Positions 52,953 through 62,978 of a DNA stretch of 64,000 nucleotides are shown here, one piece after another (position 1 is the first letter of the stretch; each line of letters begins with the position of its first letter). Origin of the DNA: CALMEC01 sp964434425 (GTDB taxonomy: Bacteria > Actinomycetota > Thermoleophilia > Miltoncostaeales > Miltoncostaeaceae). The stretch is taken from assembly GCA_964434425.1 (NCBI GenBank), contig CAYSVH010000003.1, positions 199,403 through 263,402 on the forward strand, given 5' to 3'. Below the pieces are notes generated by a model. That model searched no databases. It was not told where the DNA came from and was given only the letters and a program-made list of their open reading frames with translations. A program made the translations under genes and the position numbers.

Positions 52953-53804
52953 TTACGGGGCCGGTTCGGCGAGGGCCACCACCGCCCGTGCACGCGCCAC
53001 GTGCATGGTCTCGATCATGCGTCCGTCGAGCACGGCCACGCCACGCCCGTCCGCCTCGGCACCCTCCCAGGCGGCGATCACGCGTCGGGCCTCGTCTAGG
53101 GCCGCGGCGGACGGCGTCCACTCATCGTTCGCCACGCCCACCTGGGCCGGATGGATCACCGTCTTGCCGTCGAACCCCATCGCGCACCCCTGTCGGCACT
53201 CGATGCGGAACCCCTCGGGATCGTCGATGACGGTGCTCGTCCCGTCCAGCACGGCGACGCCCTCGGCCCGGGCGGCGATCACCACCTGCGCCAGGTACGG
53301 CAGCAGCGTCGCCCGGCCCTCGACCCGATCGTCGACGCGCAGCGCGAACGCCAGATCATTCGTCCCCATGACGAGGACCGCGACCCGCGAGTGCGCCGCG
53401 ATGGATCGGGCATCGAGGACCGCCGACGGGAGCTCGATCATCGGCCAGATCGCCGCCCGTGACGCACCCAGAAGGGTCACGGCGCGGTCCACGTCGCCCG
53501 CGTCCGCAACCTTCGGTAGGCATACCCCGTCGACCGGGAGCTGTGCGATCGCCTCCAGGTCGTCCGGTCCCCAGACCGTGTCGGGGTGGTTGCTCCGCAC
53601 GACGACCCGGTGTCCCGCCGCATGGAGCTCACGCGCGGCGTCGCAGGCCGCCTCGCGGGCCGGCACCTTGGCGTCGGGCGGAACGGGATCCTCCAGGTCG
53701 ATCAGAAGGACGTCCGCCGACCGGCGTCCCGCACCGGCAAGGGCCCGTGCGTTGTCGGCCGGCACGTACAGGACCGAACGCATCCGCGGCGACGTGGTGT
53801 TCAC
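52953..53804 (-). CDS. HpcH/HpaI aldolase/citrate lyase (CitE-like) family protein
   Basis: 283 aa from GTG. CitE-like TIM barrel: MRSVLYVPADNARALAGAGRRSADVLLIDLEDPVPPD (Asp-Glu for metal), VRSNHPDT, VLVMGTNDLAFAL and GFDGKTVIHPAQV. Members cleave or hydrolyse (S)-citramalyl-CoA, malyl-CoA or similar. It overlaps the aldehyde dehydrogenase stop by GTGA. With that enzyme and the carboxylase upstream it may handle an acyl-CoA, but the substrate is unknown. Confidence 0.9.
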   Translation of the reverse strand: MNTTSPRMRSVLYVPADNARALAGAGRRSADVLLIDLEDPVPPDAKVPAREAACDAARELHAAGHRVVVRSNHPDTVWGPDDLEAIAQLPVDGVCLPKVADAGDVDRAVTLLGASRAAIWPMIELPSAVLDARSIAAHSRVAVLVMGTNDLAFALRVDDRVEGRATLLPYLAQVVIAARAEGVAVLDGTSTVIDDPEGFRIECRQGCAMGFDGKTVIHPAQVGVANDEWTPSAAALDEARRVIAAWEGAEADGRGVAVLDGRMIETMHVARARAVVALAEPAP

Positions 53805-55228
53805 TCGGGAATGCTGATGACGATCAGCTTCTCGGTGGTCATCTCGCGGATCGCGTACGCCGGGCCCTCGCGGGTGTTCCCGCTCTCCTTCACACCCCCG
53901 TAGGGCATCTGATCCGTTCGGAACGTCGGCGTCTCGTTGATCAGCACCCCGCCGAAGTCCAGGTGATACGCCAGGCGCACGGCGTGGTCGACGCGCGCCG
54001 TGAAGATGCCGGCCTGAAGCCCGAACGGAGCGGCGTTCGCACGTTCGCAGCCCTCCTCCATCGAGTCGACCGCGGCCACCCCGATCACGGGGCCGAACAC
54101 CTCGTCGCGACTGAGGGAGCACTCCGGCGACAGATCCGTGATGAGCGTCGGCTGGACATGGCCGTCCACCCGCGATCCCCCCGCCCGCACCGTGCCACCG
54201 GCGCCCTCCGCGTCCGAGATGACGCGCATGACGTCGTCGGCCGCCGACTCCGAGATCAACGGTCCCACGTCGACGCCGGGGTCGAGTGGATCACCGAAGC
54301 GCAGTGCCTCGACCTTCGGGGCGAGGCGTTCGACGAACGCGTCGTGGACGTCGCGGTGGACGTAGACGCGCTGCACGCTGACGCATGACTGCCCGGCGTG
54401 CGTGTATCCCGACCGCGCGATCCGGGTGGCGGCGTCGTCCAGATCGGCATCCGCGTCCACGATGACGGGCGTCGCATTGCCGAGCTCCAGCAGGACCGGC
54501 AGCCCCGGTACGACGCTCTGGATCCCACGGCCCACCGACTGGCTCCCCGTGAAGCTGATGAGGGCGACGTCCGGATGCCGGACGATCGCGTCGCCCACCT
54601 CGCCGGCTCCTCCGGGAAGGACGTGGAGCGCACCGGCCGGCAGGCCCGCCTCACGGAGAACGGCGGCGAGGCCGAGTGCCGAGAGCGGGGTGGCGGACGC
54701 CGGCTTCAGCACCACCGGGCAGCCCGCGGCGATGGCGGGCCCGAGCTTGTGCGCCACGAGGTTGAGCGGAAAGTTGAACGGAGAGATCGCCCCGATCACC
54801 CCGACGGGCTGCCGGACGACCATGCCGATCTTCCCGAGGCCGGCGCGGGACCCCTCCATCGGCGCCAGCTCGCCCCCCAGCCTCCGGGCCTCCACGGCGC
54901 TGAACGTGAGCGTGTCGACGGCGCGCGAGACCTCACCGGCCGCCTGCACGATCGGCTTGCCGGCCTCGAGCGCGATGACGCGCGCGAAGTCGTCGGCCCG
55001 ATCCCGGATGAGGCCCGCCGCATGCTCGAGGACCTCCGCGCGTTCCACCGGGGGCCGCGGGGGCAGGTGACGCCGCGCCTCCCGGAAGGCCGCGTCGACG
55101 TCGTCGGCGGACGCCGTGTACACGTCGGCGATGTGCTGGCCGAGGTACGGATCGTGAACCGGCAGCGTGCCCACGCCCCGGTCCTCCCCGAGCGGCCAAC
55201 CGACCGGGAGTGCTGTGCGATCAGTCAT
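53801..55228 (-). CDS. NAD(P)-dependent aldehyde dehydrogenase
   Basis: 475 aa, the usual length. Catalytic Glu in LLELGN and Cys in HAGQSCVSVQ; NAD site FTGSQSVGRGI; NFPLNLVAHK and KPASATPLSAL for the Rossmann region; PYGGVKESG at the end. Closest in style to GapN/lactaldehyde-type dehydrogenases. It is the middle gene of a three-gene minus-strand set; a -10-like TAGGCT 6 nt before the ATG suggests its own leaderless promoter. Confidence 0.94.
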   Translation of the reverse strand: MTDRTALPVGWPLGEDRGVGTLPVHDPYLGQHIADVYTASADDVDAAFREARRHLPPRPPVERAEVLEHAAGLIRDRADDFARVIALEAGKPIVQAAGEVSRAVDTLTFSAVEARRLGGELAPMEGSRAGLGKIGMVVRQPVGVIGAISPFNFPLNLVAHKLGPAIAAGCPVVLKPASATPLSALGLAAVLREAGLPAGALHVLPGGAGEVGDAIVRHPDVALISFTGSQSVGRGIQSVVPGLPVLLELGNATPVIVDADADLDDAATRIARSGYTHAGQSCVSVQRVYVHRDVHDAFVERLAPKVEALRFGDPLDPGVDVGPLISESAADDVMRVISDAEGAGGTVRAGGSRVDGHVQPTLITDLSPECSLSRDEVFGPVIGVAAVDSMEEGCERANAAPFGLQAGIFTARVDHAVRLAYHLDFGGVLINETPTFRTDQMPYGGVKESGNTREGPAYAIREMTTEKLIVISIPE

Positions 55229-55346
55229 CGTCCGAGCCTACCCCCGATGGCCCGGCCCGTCGATCCCACGGGGCCGGGAGGACCGATCCGGCCCGGGAAC
55301 GTCCGCTCCTCCGGAACGGAGGGTGAGGGTGGATCCGGCCCGGCCG

Positions 55347-58300
55347 TCAGGGCGTCGTGAACTTCGCGACGCCCCGCTCGACGGCCTCGATGAGATACGG
55401 GCGCAGGTTGGCGGCGGCGACGATGGTGTCGACCGACCCGACCTTCTGGGCGCGTTCGATGCTGTGGATGTCGTCGAACTCGGTGGCGACCTCGCCCAGC
55501 TTCTCGGAACGCACCGCGGACCGAACCTGGTTGAGCTCGGCACGGAGTGCGGCGACGCGCGACGACGGGGCCTCCGCGATCTTCGCCTCGATCTCCTGGA
55601 CGCGGGGATCGGCGTTGGTCCGCTTGTCGACGTCCCGGGCGAACACGACGGCCGCCGCGGGTGCCCCTCCGATCACCGACGCGTACGAACCCTCGACGGC
55701 GACGACCTCCATGTTGTCGTTCAGCGCACCCGAGAAGACGACGAACGCCCCGCCGTGGTACCGGGAGATCACGCAGAAGACGATGGGACCCTCGAAGTTG
55801 ACGATTCCGCGCCCGATCTCGGCCCCGAACTCGAGCTGCCACTTGCGCAGCGACTCGGGCGAGCCGTCGAATCCCGAGAGGTTCGCCAGGACCACGAGGG
55901 GTCGCGCTCCGCTCGCCGCGTTGATGGCCCGTGCCACCTTCTTGGACGACATGGGGAACAGCGTGCCCGCCGACCACTGGTCCGGTCCGTCCGCCGGCAG
56001 GAAGCCCGTCCGCGGGATCGGCCGCGACTCGATGCCGATCAGCGCGACGGGGCGTCCGCCGAGGTGGCAGTCGAAGACCACCGCCGTGTCGGCGTCTCCC
56101 ATCCCCGCCCAGCGCTCGAGGGGCTCACTGTCGAGGTCGGCGACAGCGCGCATGACGGGACGGATGTCGAACGGCCGCTTGCGCTCGGCGTTCGTGTCGG
56201 CCCCGAAGATCTCGCCGACGGTCTGGAACTCGCCCGGGGCACCGGCGAGCGGATGGTCGCACACGTTGCGATCGGCGGGGTCGTCGCTTGTCCGCGGCCG
56301 CGCAAACCGCTCACCGGGCGCGACGTAGGTGCGGTCGTAGTACTGGAACAGGAGGTCGCATGCGCCGGCCAGGTGGGGGGCCCAGTACTGGGCCTCTCCG
56401 TTGGGACCCATGATCCGGTCGTATCCCCCGATGCCGAAGTTGTCCTCGGCCGACACGCCACCCGAGTAGTCGAGTGCCTGTTTGCCGGTCAGCACCATCG
56501 CGCTGTCGGGGGTCATGATGAGGATGCCCCGCGTGTGCATGAGCATCGTGGCCTCGGCGTTCCAGTACGGCTGCGCACCGACGTTGATTCCCGCCACGAC
56601 GATGTTGACCTCGCCGCCGGCCTGCGTGAACTCGACGATCCGCCGAAGCGCACGCGCGACCCAGTCCATGTTCTCGACGCCGCTGTCGCGCGAGATCTTC
56701 GCGCCGGATGAGAGGGCGAACCACTCGACCGGGACCTTCATCTCCTCGGCCAGATCGATCGACGCCATGATGCGACTGCACTCGGGTTCGGACACCGACC
56801 CGAGCGACCGTGTCGGGTCGCCCATGATGATGACGCGCCTCATTCCCTCCGGGTACTTCGCCGTGGGCGTCGAGACGACGCCGCAGACGACGCCGGCGGT
56901 GTTGCCCCCCGGACCACGCGTCACGGGGACGAACGCCCCGTTCTCATCGAGGTCGTACTCGGTGAAGTCCCCGTCCGGACCGGACACCAGGGGCACGAGT
57001 TCGTACGGGTAGACGGTGCCGCGACGACGGGCCGGCAGCTTGCGGCGGTCGTAGTCGGTGAGCGGGGCGAGTGGCTTCGCCGGAGCCTCGTTCACCAGGA
57101 CCGTGACGCCGGCGTTCGGCTGATAGCTGAAGCTGAGGGCCATCTCGCCCGCCTCGGTGCCCTCCTGGTCGGTCGTCCGCATGTAGATGGTGACGTCCTC
57201 CAGCCCCAGGCCGGCCGTCATCTGTGCCAGGCGATTGCGCGCCACGGTCACGAGGTCGTCCATCGGCAGCGAGACCACGGGCCACACGTAGAGGAAGATG
57301 TGGTTGACCTCGTCGCCCGAGGGCCGGGATCCCTCCGCACGCGCACGGCGCATGCTCGCCAGGCAGGTCTCGAGTGTGCTCTCCACGCCCGGCAGCGCCA
57401 GCGGGGCACCGGAGGAGTCGCGGGTCAGGTTGAAGTCGCGGACCTCCGCCAGGCCCACCAGCCGCTGGTCCCCTCCGTCGTCGGCGGTGCATCGGAACAG
57501 GTAGGTGTCACCCACCGACGGCAGCCGCTCCAGTGCGAACTCGTCGAGTCGCCACAGCCGGAGGCGACGCGCGATCATGGGGTGGATGCCACGTGCCACA
57601 CGCTCTTCGACCAGATCCCCGTCGAAGCGACGGAACGTGAAGTGGCGGTCGCCCCCTCCCGAGGCGTCATTGATCGAGACGGCCACCCGATTCAGCGACT
57701 CCGGCGGGTCCGCCGCGCGGATCAGCTCGGCGAGGGTCTGGGCGAGCGCATCGGCGTCAGCCGACGGAGCGTCCCAGGCGACGTAGAGGTCGGCCACGGC
57801 GCCGTCGGGGTACGAGCCCTCACGCACCAGGGCGCTGATCTCCGCCAGCGTCGCCCCGATGTCACCGCCGGTGGTCACGGTGGTGATGAGACCGACGTCC
57901 CGCAACGCGAGGTTCTGCCGGCGCCGGTCGTACGTCGCGGTGAGGAACCACCGTCCGGTGCGCTCGCGGATCTCGGTGTCCTTCAGCTCGCGGAACTTGT
58001 AGTAGCGATGGGTGAAGACGTCCAGCAGGATCCGATCGCGCCCCTCACCGAGCGCGGTCTGCTCTCCCAGGAGCTGGAGAAGCCGGAATGGCGAGTCGAT
58101 CAGCCGGGCCCGGTGCTCGGCACCCGCGGCCCCGCCGGCGCCCTTCGCGAGCCCGTCGATGTCCTCGCGCATCTGCTGATAGCGCTCCTCCCGGGCCGCC
58201 AGGAGCTCCGGCTGGTCGAACACCGCGAAACGCACCGCGCGGGCCTCGTCCGCGATCGCCGGATGCCGCAGCTGGGTCGCGACGATGAGTCGGTCGAGGG

Positions 58301-60824
58301 TGGTGCGGAGATCGTCCCGGTGTGCGTCGTCCAGGTCGACCGCCCGGCTCTGGAGGTGGCCGAGGACCGAGGACACGACCGGCAGGTGCGTCGCCACCCT
58401 CTGATGGGCGAGGAAGATGCGATGGCAGGCGTCGGCGAGCCCTCGAGACCGGTCCAGGGACGTGACCCCGTAGTGGGTGAGAGCCTGCGACAGCGTCTGC
58501 TTGAGGGTGTCGGTCACACCCTCGCGTTTGACGTCGAGCGACCGGAGGAAGCCATTGAAGCTCTCACGCGGCGAGTGCACCCACTCGTCGCCGTCGAAGT
58601 CCTCGACGGGCGGACGGTCCCGCGAGAGCTCCGCGAGGTCGGCGAAGATCCGGAGGATCTCAAGCTTCCGAGCGAGGAGGTCCGCGATCTCACCGTCCGC
58701 GAGGAGGGCATCCAGACGCGGGATGAGCCCACGCGCGGTGGCGGAGTCGATGTCGTACCCCAGGACCAGGCTCCGCATGTCGTGCAGGACGCGGGTGATC
58801 TCCTGGCCGTCCGCGGACGACGTGAAGTCGATCCGTTCGACGACCACGGTGTCCGCATCGTCCTCGGATCCGCTCGGTTCCAGGCGGACGAGCGGTGCTC
58901 CCGCCGCGACCTGCACGTTGCCCGCCACGAGCACCTCGCGGACGGTACCGGCGAACGGCGCGGTCAGAGTGGTCTCCATCTTCATCGCCTCGACCACGAC
59001 GACCGGCTCGCCGGCGGCCACCTCGGCTCCCTCGGAGATCGGGATCGCGACAACCAGGGCGGGGGCGGGGGCGCGGATGAGTCCCCCCTCGTCACGTGAG
59101 ACGCGATGGGCGAGGCCGTCGACCTCGACCAGGAGGTCCGACGCACTCGGGGAGAGCGTGACCCGGTGGGTACGGCCACCGACCTCCACACGCCGATCGA
59201 ACTCACCGAGGTGATCCACGTGGACGTCGATGTCCGCGCCATCGATGCGGACGCGGTACTCGCCGGGGCCCAGATGACCCACGACCGCGCGATACGGCGC
59301 ACCGCGGAAGCGGAGTTCGACCGTCGTCTCGACGTCGCTCGTGTCCGCCGGGCGCCCCCGCCGCGCCGATGCATAGAAGTCCGCGCGTTCGAGCGACTCC
59401 TGTTCGTCGCAGGCCTCGATCGCCGCCGTGAGCACGGCGACGTCACCCAGGTGTGCGGGGAGCAGTGGATCCGTGCCGAGACGGTCCAGCCATCCCGTGT
59501 CCACGGCCCCCGAGATGACGTCCGGATGCCGGAGGAGCTCCAGCAGGAACGTGCGATTGGTGGCCCCGCCCTCGATGACGGCCGACGTTTCGGCGAGGGC
59601 ACGTCGGAGACGGGCCAGCGCCTCGGAGCGGTCGGAGCCCCAGGCGATGATCTTGGAGATCATCGAGTCGTACTGCGACGGGATCTCGTCACCCTCGGCG
59701 AAACCGGAGTCGACGCGGATGCCGGGACCGGACGGGAAGCGCAACCTGACGATGCGTCCCGGCGCCGGGGCGAAACCGCGCTGCGGGTCTTCGGTGTTGA
59801 GCCGGGCCTCGATGGCGTGACCGCGCTCGAGCGGCTGGTCTCCGGGGAGCGGTTCACCGGATGCGACGAGGATCTGCAGCTTGACGAGGTCGGCACCGGA
59901 GGTGGCCTCGGTGACCGGGTGCTCGACCTGCAGCCGCGTGTTGACCTCGAGGAACGCGAACTTCTGCTCGGCGGGCTGGTAGAGGAATTCGACCGTTCCC
60001 GCGTTCCGGTAGCCGGCGGCCTTGACCAGCCGGACGGCCGCATCCGCCAGGAGCTTCGACTGTTCCGGGGCGAGGACCGGCGACGCCGACTCCTCGATCA
60101 GCTTCTGATTGCGCCGCTGCACCGAGCAGTCGCGCACACCGAGTGCCCATGCGTTGCCATGGGTGTCGGCGATGACCTGGACCTCGACGTGGCGCGCGTC
60201 CTGGACGACGCGCTCCATGAACACCGTGGGGTCCCCGAACGACCGCGCCGCCTCGTCGCGAGCCCGCTCGAACGCCGTGGCGACCTCATCCGCGTTCTCG
60301 ACGCGACGGATGCCGCGCCCGCCGCCGCCGGCCGTCGCCTTGATCATGAGCGGGTAGCCGATCGCGGCCGCGTGCTCGAGGGCCGACTCGACGGTCTCGA
60401 CCGGCCCCCCGCTCCACTCGGCCACGGGAACGTCGTTCTCCTCCGCGAGGAGCTTCGCACCGATCTTGTCGCCGAGGCGCCGCATGACGTCGGGGGCCGG
60501 CCCGATGAACGTCACACCCAGGCGTTCGCAGAGTTCCGGGAACGCCGGATCCTCCGCGACGAAGCCCCACCCGACCCAGGCCGCGTCGGCGCGACTGACA
60601 CGCAGGGCGTTCTCGAGCTGCTCGAAATCGATGTACGGGTTCGCCTCGCTTCGGATGAGGACGGCCTCGTCCGCCTCGCGGACGAAGGTCGCATATCGTT
60701 CCTCCTCCGTGTAGAGGGCGATCGTGCGAATCGCGCGACCGGCCTCGACGGAGAGCTCACGGGCGGCGTGGATGAGCCGTCGAGCGGGCTCGCCGCGGTT
60801 GATGATTGCGATCCGTTCGACCAT
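55347..60824 (-). CDS. Single-chain biotin-dependent acyl-CoA carboxylase (BC-BCCP-central-CT)
   Basis: 1825 aa, all functions in one chain. Residues 1-450: biotin carboxylase with GGGGRG at 166-171 and LEVNTRLQVEHPVTE. About 550-680: biotin carrier with Lys615 in VEAMKMET. About 690-1270: helical central region. About 1290-1800: carboxyltransferase with GVVSTPTAKYPEGMRR and the ANLSGFDGS region. This is the layout of eukaryotic acetyl-CoA carboxylase. Expected reaction: acetyl- or propionyl-CoA plus bicarbonate and ATP to (methyl)malonyl-CoA. -10-like TAACGT ends 6 nt before the ATG. Divergent from a KAS III gene. Confidence 0.93.
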   Translation of the reverse strand: MVERIAIINRGEPARRLIHAARELSVEAGRAIRTIALYTEEERYATFVREADEAVLIRSEANPYIDFEQLENALRVSRADAAWVGWGFVAEDPAFPELCERLGVTFIGPAPDVMRRLGDKIGAKLLAEENDVPVAEWSGGPVETVESALEHAAAIGYPLMIKATAGGGGRGIRRVENADEVATAFERARDEAARSFGDPTVFMERVVQDARHVEVQVIADTHGNAWALGVRDCSVQRRNQKLIEESASPVLAPEQSKLLADAAVRLVKAAGYRNAGTVEFLYQPAEQKFAFLEVNTRLQVEHPVTEATSGADLVKLQILVASGEPLPGDQPLERGHAIEARLNTEDPQRGFAPAPGRIVRLRFPSGPGIRVDSGFAEGDEIPSQYDSMISKIIAWGSDRSEALARLRRALAETSAVIEGGATNRTFLLELLRHPDVISGAVDTGWLDRLGTDPLLPAHLGDVAVLTAAIEACDEQESLERADFYASARRGRPADTSDVETTVELRFRGAPYRAVVGHLGPGEYRVRIDGADIDVHVDHLGEFDRRVEVGGRTHRVTLSPSASDLLVEVDGLAHRVSRDEGGLIRAPAPALVVAIPISEGAEVAAGEPVVVVEAMKMETTLTAPFAGTVREVLVAGNVQVAAGAPLVRLEPSGSEDDADTVVVERIDFTSSADGQEITRVLHDMRSLVLGYDIDSATARGLIPRLDALLADGEIADLLARKLEILRIFADLAELSRDRPPVEDFDGDEWVHSPRESFNGFLRSLDVKREGVTDTLKQTLSQALTHYGVTSLDRSRGLADACHRIFLAHQRVATHLPVVSSVLGHLQSRAVDLDDAHRDDLRTTLDRLIVATQLRHPAIADEARAVRFAVFDQPELLAAREERYQQMREDIDGLAKGAGGAAGAEHRARLIDSPFRLLQLLGEQTALGEGRDRILLDVFTHRYYKFRELKDTEIRERTGRWFLTATYDRRRQNLALRDVGLITTVTTGGDIGATLAEISALVREGSYPDGAVADLYVAWDAPSADADALAQTLAELIRAADPPESLNRVAVSINDASGGGDRHFTFRRFDGDLVEERVARGIHPMIARRLRLWRLDEFALERLPSVGDTYLFRCTADDGGDQRLVGLAEVRDFNLTRDSSGAPLALPGVESTLETCLASMRRARAEGSRPSGDEVNHIFLYVWPVVSLPMDDLVTVARNRLAQMTAGLGLEDVTIYMRTTDQEGTEAGEMALSFSYQPNAGVTVLVNEAPAKPLAPLTDYDRRKLPARRRGTVYPYELVPLVSGPDGDFTEYDLDENGAFVPVTRGPGGNTAGVVCGVVSTPTAKYPEGMRRVIIMGDPTRSLGSVSEPECSRIMASIDLAEEMKVPVEWFALSSGAKISRDSGVENMDWVARALRRIVEFTQAGGEVNIVVAGINVGAQPYWNAEATMLMHTRGILIMTPDSAMVLTGKQALDYSGGVSAEDNFGIGGYDRIMGPNGEAQYWAPHLAGACDLLFQYYDRTYVAPGERFARPRTSDDPADRNVCDHPLAGAPGEFQTVGEIFGADTNAERKRPFDIRPVMRAVADLDSEPLERWAGMGDADTAVVFDCHLGGRPVALIGIESRPIPRTGFLPADGPDQWSAGTLFPMSSKKVARAINAASGARPLVVLANLSGFDGSPESLRKWQLEFGAEIGRGIVNFEGPIVFCVISRYHGGAFVVFSGALNDNMEVVAVEGSYASVIGGAPAAAVVFARDVDKRTNADPRVQEIEAKIAEAPSSRVAALRAELNQVRSAVRSEKLGEVATEFDDIHSIERAQKVGSVDTIVAAANLRPYLIEAVERGVAKFTTP

Positions 60825-60963
60825 GGGCGCACGTTACTCATCGTCGCTTCCGGTGGTAATCCGGCAAAACGCACCTATTGGCAGAGGGCCGCGTTGCGCC
60901 GCCCCGTGTACGTCGTTACGGTCCGGCCCATCGCACAGACAACCCCCGAAGGCAGGGTGGACC

Positions 60964-62883
60964 ATGAGCAAACCGTTCGTCATCAATCGACACAATCGGC
61001 TTGTCTTCCCGTCCAACTTCGAGGGTGACCTGGACTTCAGCGTCATCGACACCGAGGCCCAGTTGGCCGACGTCGTCCGCCGCGACTTCGAGGCGAAGGC
61101 CCCGAAGGGGGCCGAGATCGCCGAGCGCGCGGCGCAGGGCAAGTACCGAACGAAGTACCAGCTCCTCCGGGACATGGCGCTCAACCTGTTCTGGTCGAAC
61201 CGCTTCGCGTTCACCATGTACGACAAACGCCCCATGCGCTGGCGTGACGTACCGAAGAAACGCTCGGACATCTACATCCCGGTGCTCCAGCCGTGGCCGG
61301 ACGGCGCGGAGAAGGTCGCGACGATCCAGAGCGCCTACGAGAGCCTTCCCGCGGAGTGGGACGAGGAGGTCGAGGCGCGGATCGGCCGGATCCTCGGTGA
61401 CGTCTTCAACAACAAGCGCCACCAGGCCACATCGCTCGAGCCGATCAAGCCCACGATCCAGGAGTTCATGGCGAGCGACACGGACCTCGCCTACACGCTC
61501 AAGGAGTACGACGCGGACTACCCGGTCTACTCCTTCCAGGAGATCATCGACTGCAACGAGGCGGTTCCGGAGCTCGAGGCGCTTGAGCGCATGGCGATGG
61601 TCCTCCACAACCAGTCGCCATGGGACCGCTCCCGCGGACGGCTGGCACGAGCCGCGGAGATCGGTGACGATGACTTCGTGATCCTCTTCGTGCCCCGCAC
61701 GCGCGACGTCCAGATGTTCATCGAGCGCGCGCGCGGCGACCAGCCACCTCGCCGACGGCCGAAACCGCCCGCCGAGGCGGTGCCCCAGACACCCGTGCCA
61801 CCGATCATCGTCTCGGACGCGTACACCGTCCGCCCGAAGATCGAAGCGCTGGCCGTCGAGAAGGGCGAGATCGTCTGCTTCAACGACGACGTCATCCGGA
61901 ACTCGGCGTACAGCTGGAGCCCCATGTCGTCCGCGGAGATCTCGTCGAAGACCGGGATCGAGAGTCGTCTCTACACGGCACGCGACCTCGAGATCATCGG
62001 CCTCTCGGCCGCCCGTGCGGCCCTCGAGCGCTCGGGCCGGTCAGCGGACGAGATCGCCGCGGTCATCTTCTGCTCGTGCACCAACACGCGCCTCCTCCCC
62101 TCCGTGGCGACCTGGATCTCCGGGCAGCTGGGCATCTACCAGACCCACGCGTCGTTCGACCTCGTCGCCGCCTGCGCCGGCTTCCCCTACGGGCTCGCCG
62201 AGGGGATGCGGATCATGGAGGACGTCAAGCGCCCGGTGCTCGTCGTGTTCGCTGAGAAGTTCTCCGACAAGATCGGAAGCGTGCGCACCTCACGCATGAT
62301 CTTCGGCGACGGCGCCGCAGCGGTGGTCCTGGGCCCGGCTGCGGACGGCGAGCCGGCCGACGTGGAGGCCGTCCAGACCTACGCCAGCGGCCCGGTCTCA
62401 CAGGTCAACTCGATCATCTGGCCGAATCCCGAGTTCGACAATGACATCACGGTCTGGGGCCCAGAGGTGAAGGCGCTCGTCAAGCGCTACCTCGAGCAGA
62501 TGATGGGTGAGTTGTCGTCACTGCCGGGTGACTCCGGGAAGATCGACCTCGTCGTCCCTCACCAGGCGAACCGGACGATGGTCGTCGACCTCGGCCTTCA
62601 GGCCGGCATCGCCGAGGAGCAGATGTACTTCAACATCGACCGGGTCGGGAACGCGTCGGCCGCGAGCATCCCGATCGCCATCCAGGACGCGGTGGTCGAC
62701 GGGGTCATCGACCGCCCGATGCGGGTCTTCACACCCGGGTTCGGCGCCGGAGCCGTGGCCGGGTACTCGGTCGTGCGCATCGACCCGGATGTCGTGGTGA
62801 AGGAGTCCCGTTACCCCTACCCGGATGAGGACACGGACCCGTCGCGGGCGTTCAGCTGGAAGGACGCGCTCGAAGCCTTCTAG
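60964..62883 (+). CDS. 3-oxoacyl-ACP synthase III-like enzyme with long N-terminal extension
   Basis: 639 aa, about twice normal FabH length. Residues about 285-630 are KAS III: catalytic Cys404 in VAACAGFPYG, His533 in VPHQANRT, Asn563 in VGNASAASIP, so the triad is intact. Residues 1-265 form a helical domain (LLRDMALNLFWSNRF, YDADYPVYSFQEIIDCN) I do not recognise, joined by a Pro-rich linker. It should condense an acyl-CoA with malonyl-CoA or -ACP, likely made by the divergent carboxylase. The long frame upstream of MSKPF is antisense and ignored. Confidence 0.88.
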   Translation: MSKPFVINRHNRLVFPSNFEGDLDFSVIDTEAQLADVVRRDFEAKAPKGAEIAERAAQGKYRTKYQLLRDMALNLFWSNRFAFTMYDKRPMRWRDVPKKRSDIYIPVLQPWPDGAEKVATIQSAYESLPAEWDEEVEARIGRILGDVFNNKRHQATSLEPIKPTIQEFMASDTDLAYTLKEYDADYPVYSFQEIIDCNEAVPELEALERMAMVLHNQSPWDRSRGRLARAAEIGDDDFVILFVPRTRDVQMFIERARGDQPPRRRPKPPAEAVPQTPVPPIIVSDAYTVRPKIEALAVEKGEIVCFNDDVIRNSAYSWSPMSSAEISSKTGIESRLYTARDLEIIGLSAARAALERSGRSADEIAAVIFCSCTNTRLLPSVATWISGQLGIYQTHASFDLVAACAGFPYGLAEGMRIMEDVKRPVLVVFAEKFSDKIGSVRTSRMIFGDGAAAVVLGPAADGEPADVEAVQTYASGPVSQVNSIIWPNPEFDNDITVWGPEVKALVKRYLEQMMGELSSLPGDSGKIDLVVPHQANRTMVVDLGLQAGIAEEQMYFNIDRVGNASAASIPIAIQDAVVDGVIDRPMRVFTPGFGAGAVAGYSVVRIDPDVVVKESRYPYPDEDTDPSRAFSWKDALEAF

Positions 62884-62920
62884 ATGGTTGGCGCGGGTGC
62901 GGGTTCCGCGCCGGGAAACG

Positions 62921-62957
62921 CGAACGGCCCCTGGACCACTCGGTTCGGGGCCGTTCG
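62921..62957. terminator. Terminator hairpin between convergent genes
   Basis: CGAACGGCCCC and its complement around a 15-nt loop, 37 nt after the KAS III stop and 22 nt before the end of the convergent gene. Suits both directions. Confidence 0.75.
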
Positions 62958-62978
62958 ATCGGTACCGCGGACCGCTGT

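Noticed and set aside
57300..60963. Long plus-strand frames opposite the carboxylase
   Set aside because: The carboxylase has clear motifs throughout; these frames are low-complexity shadows.
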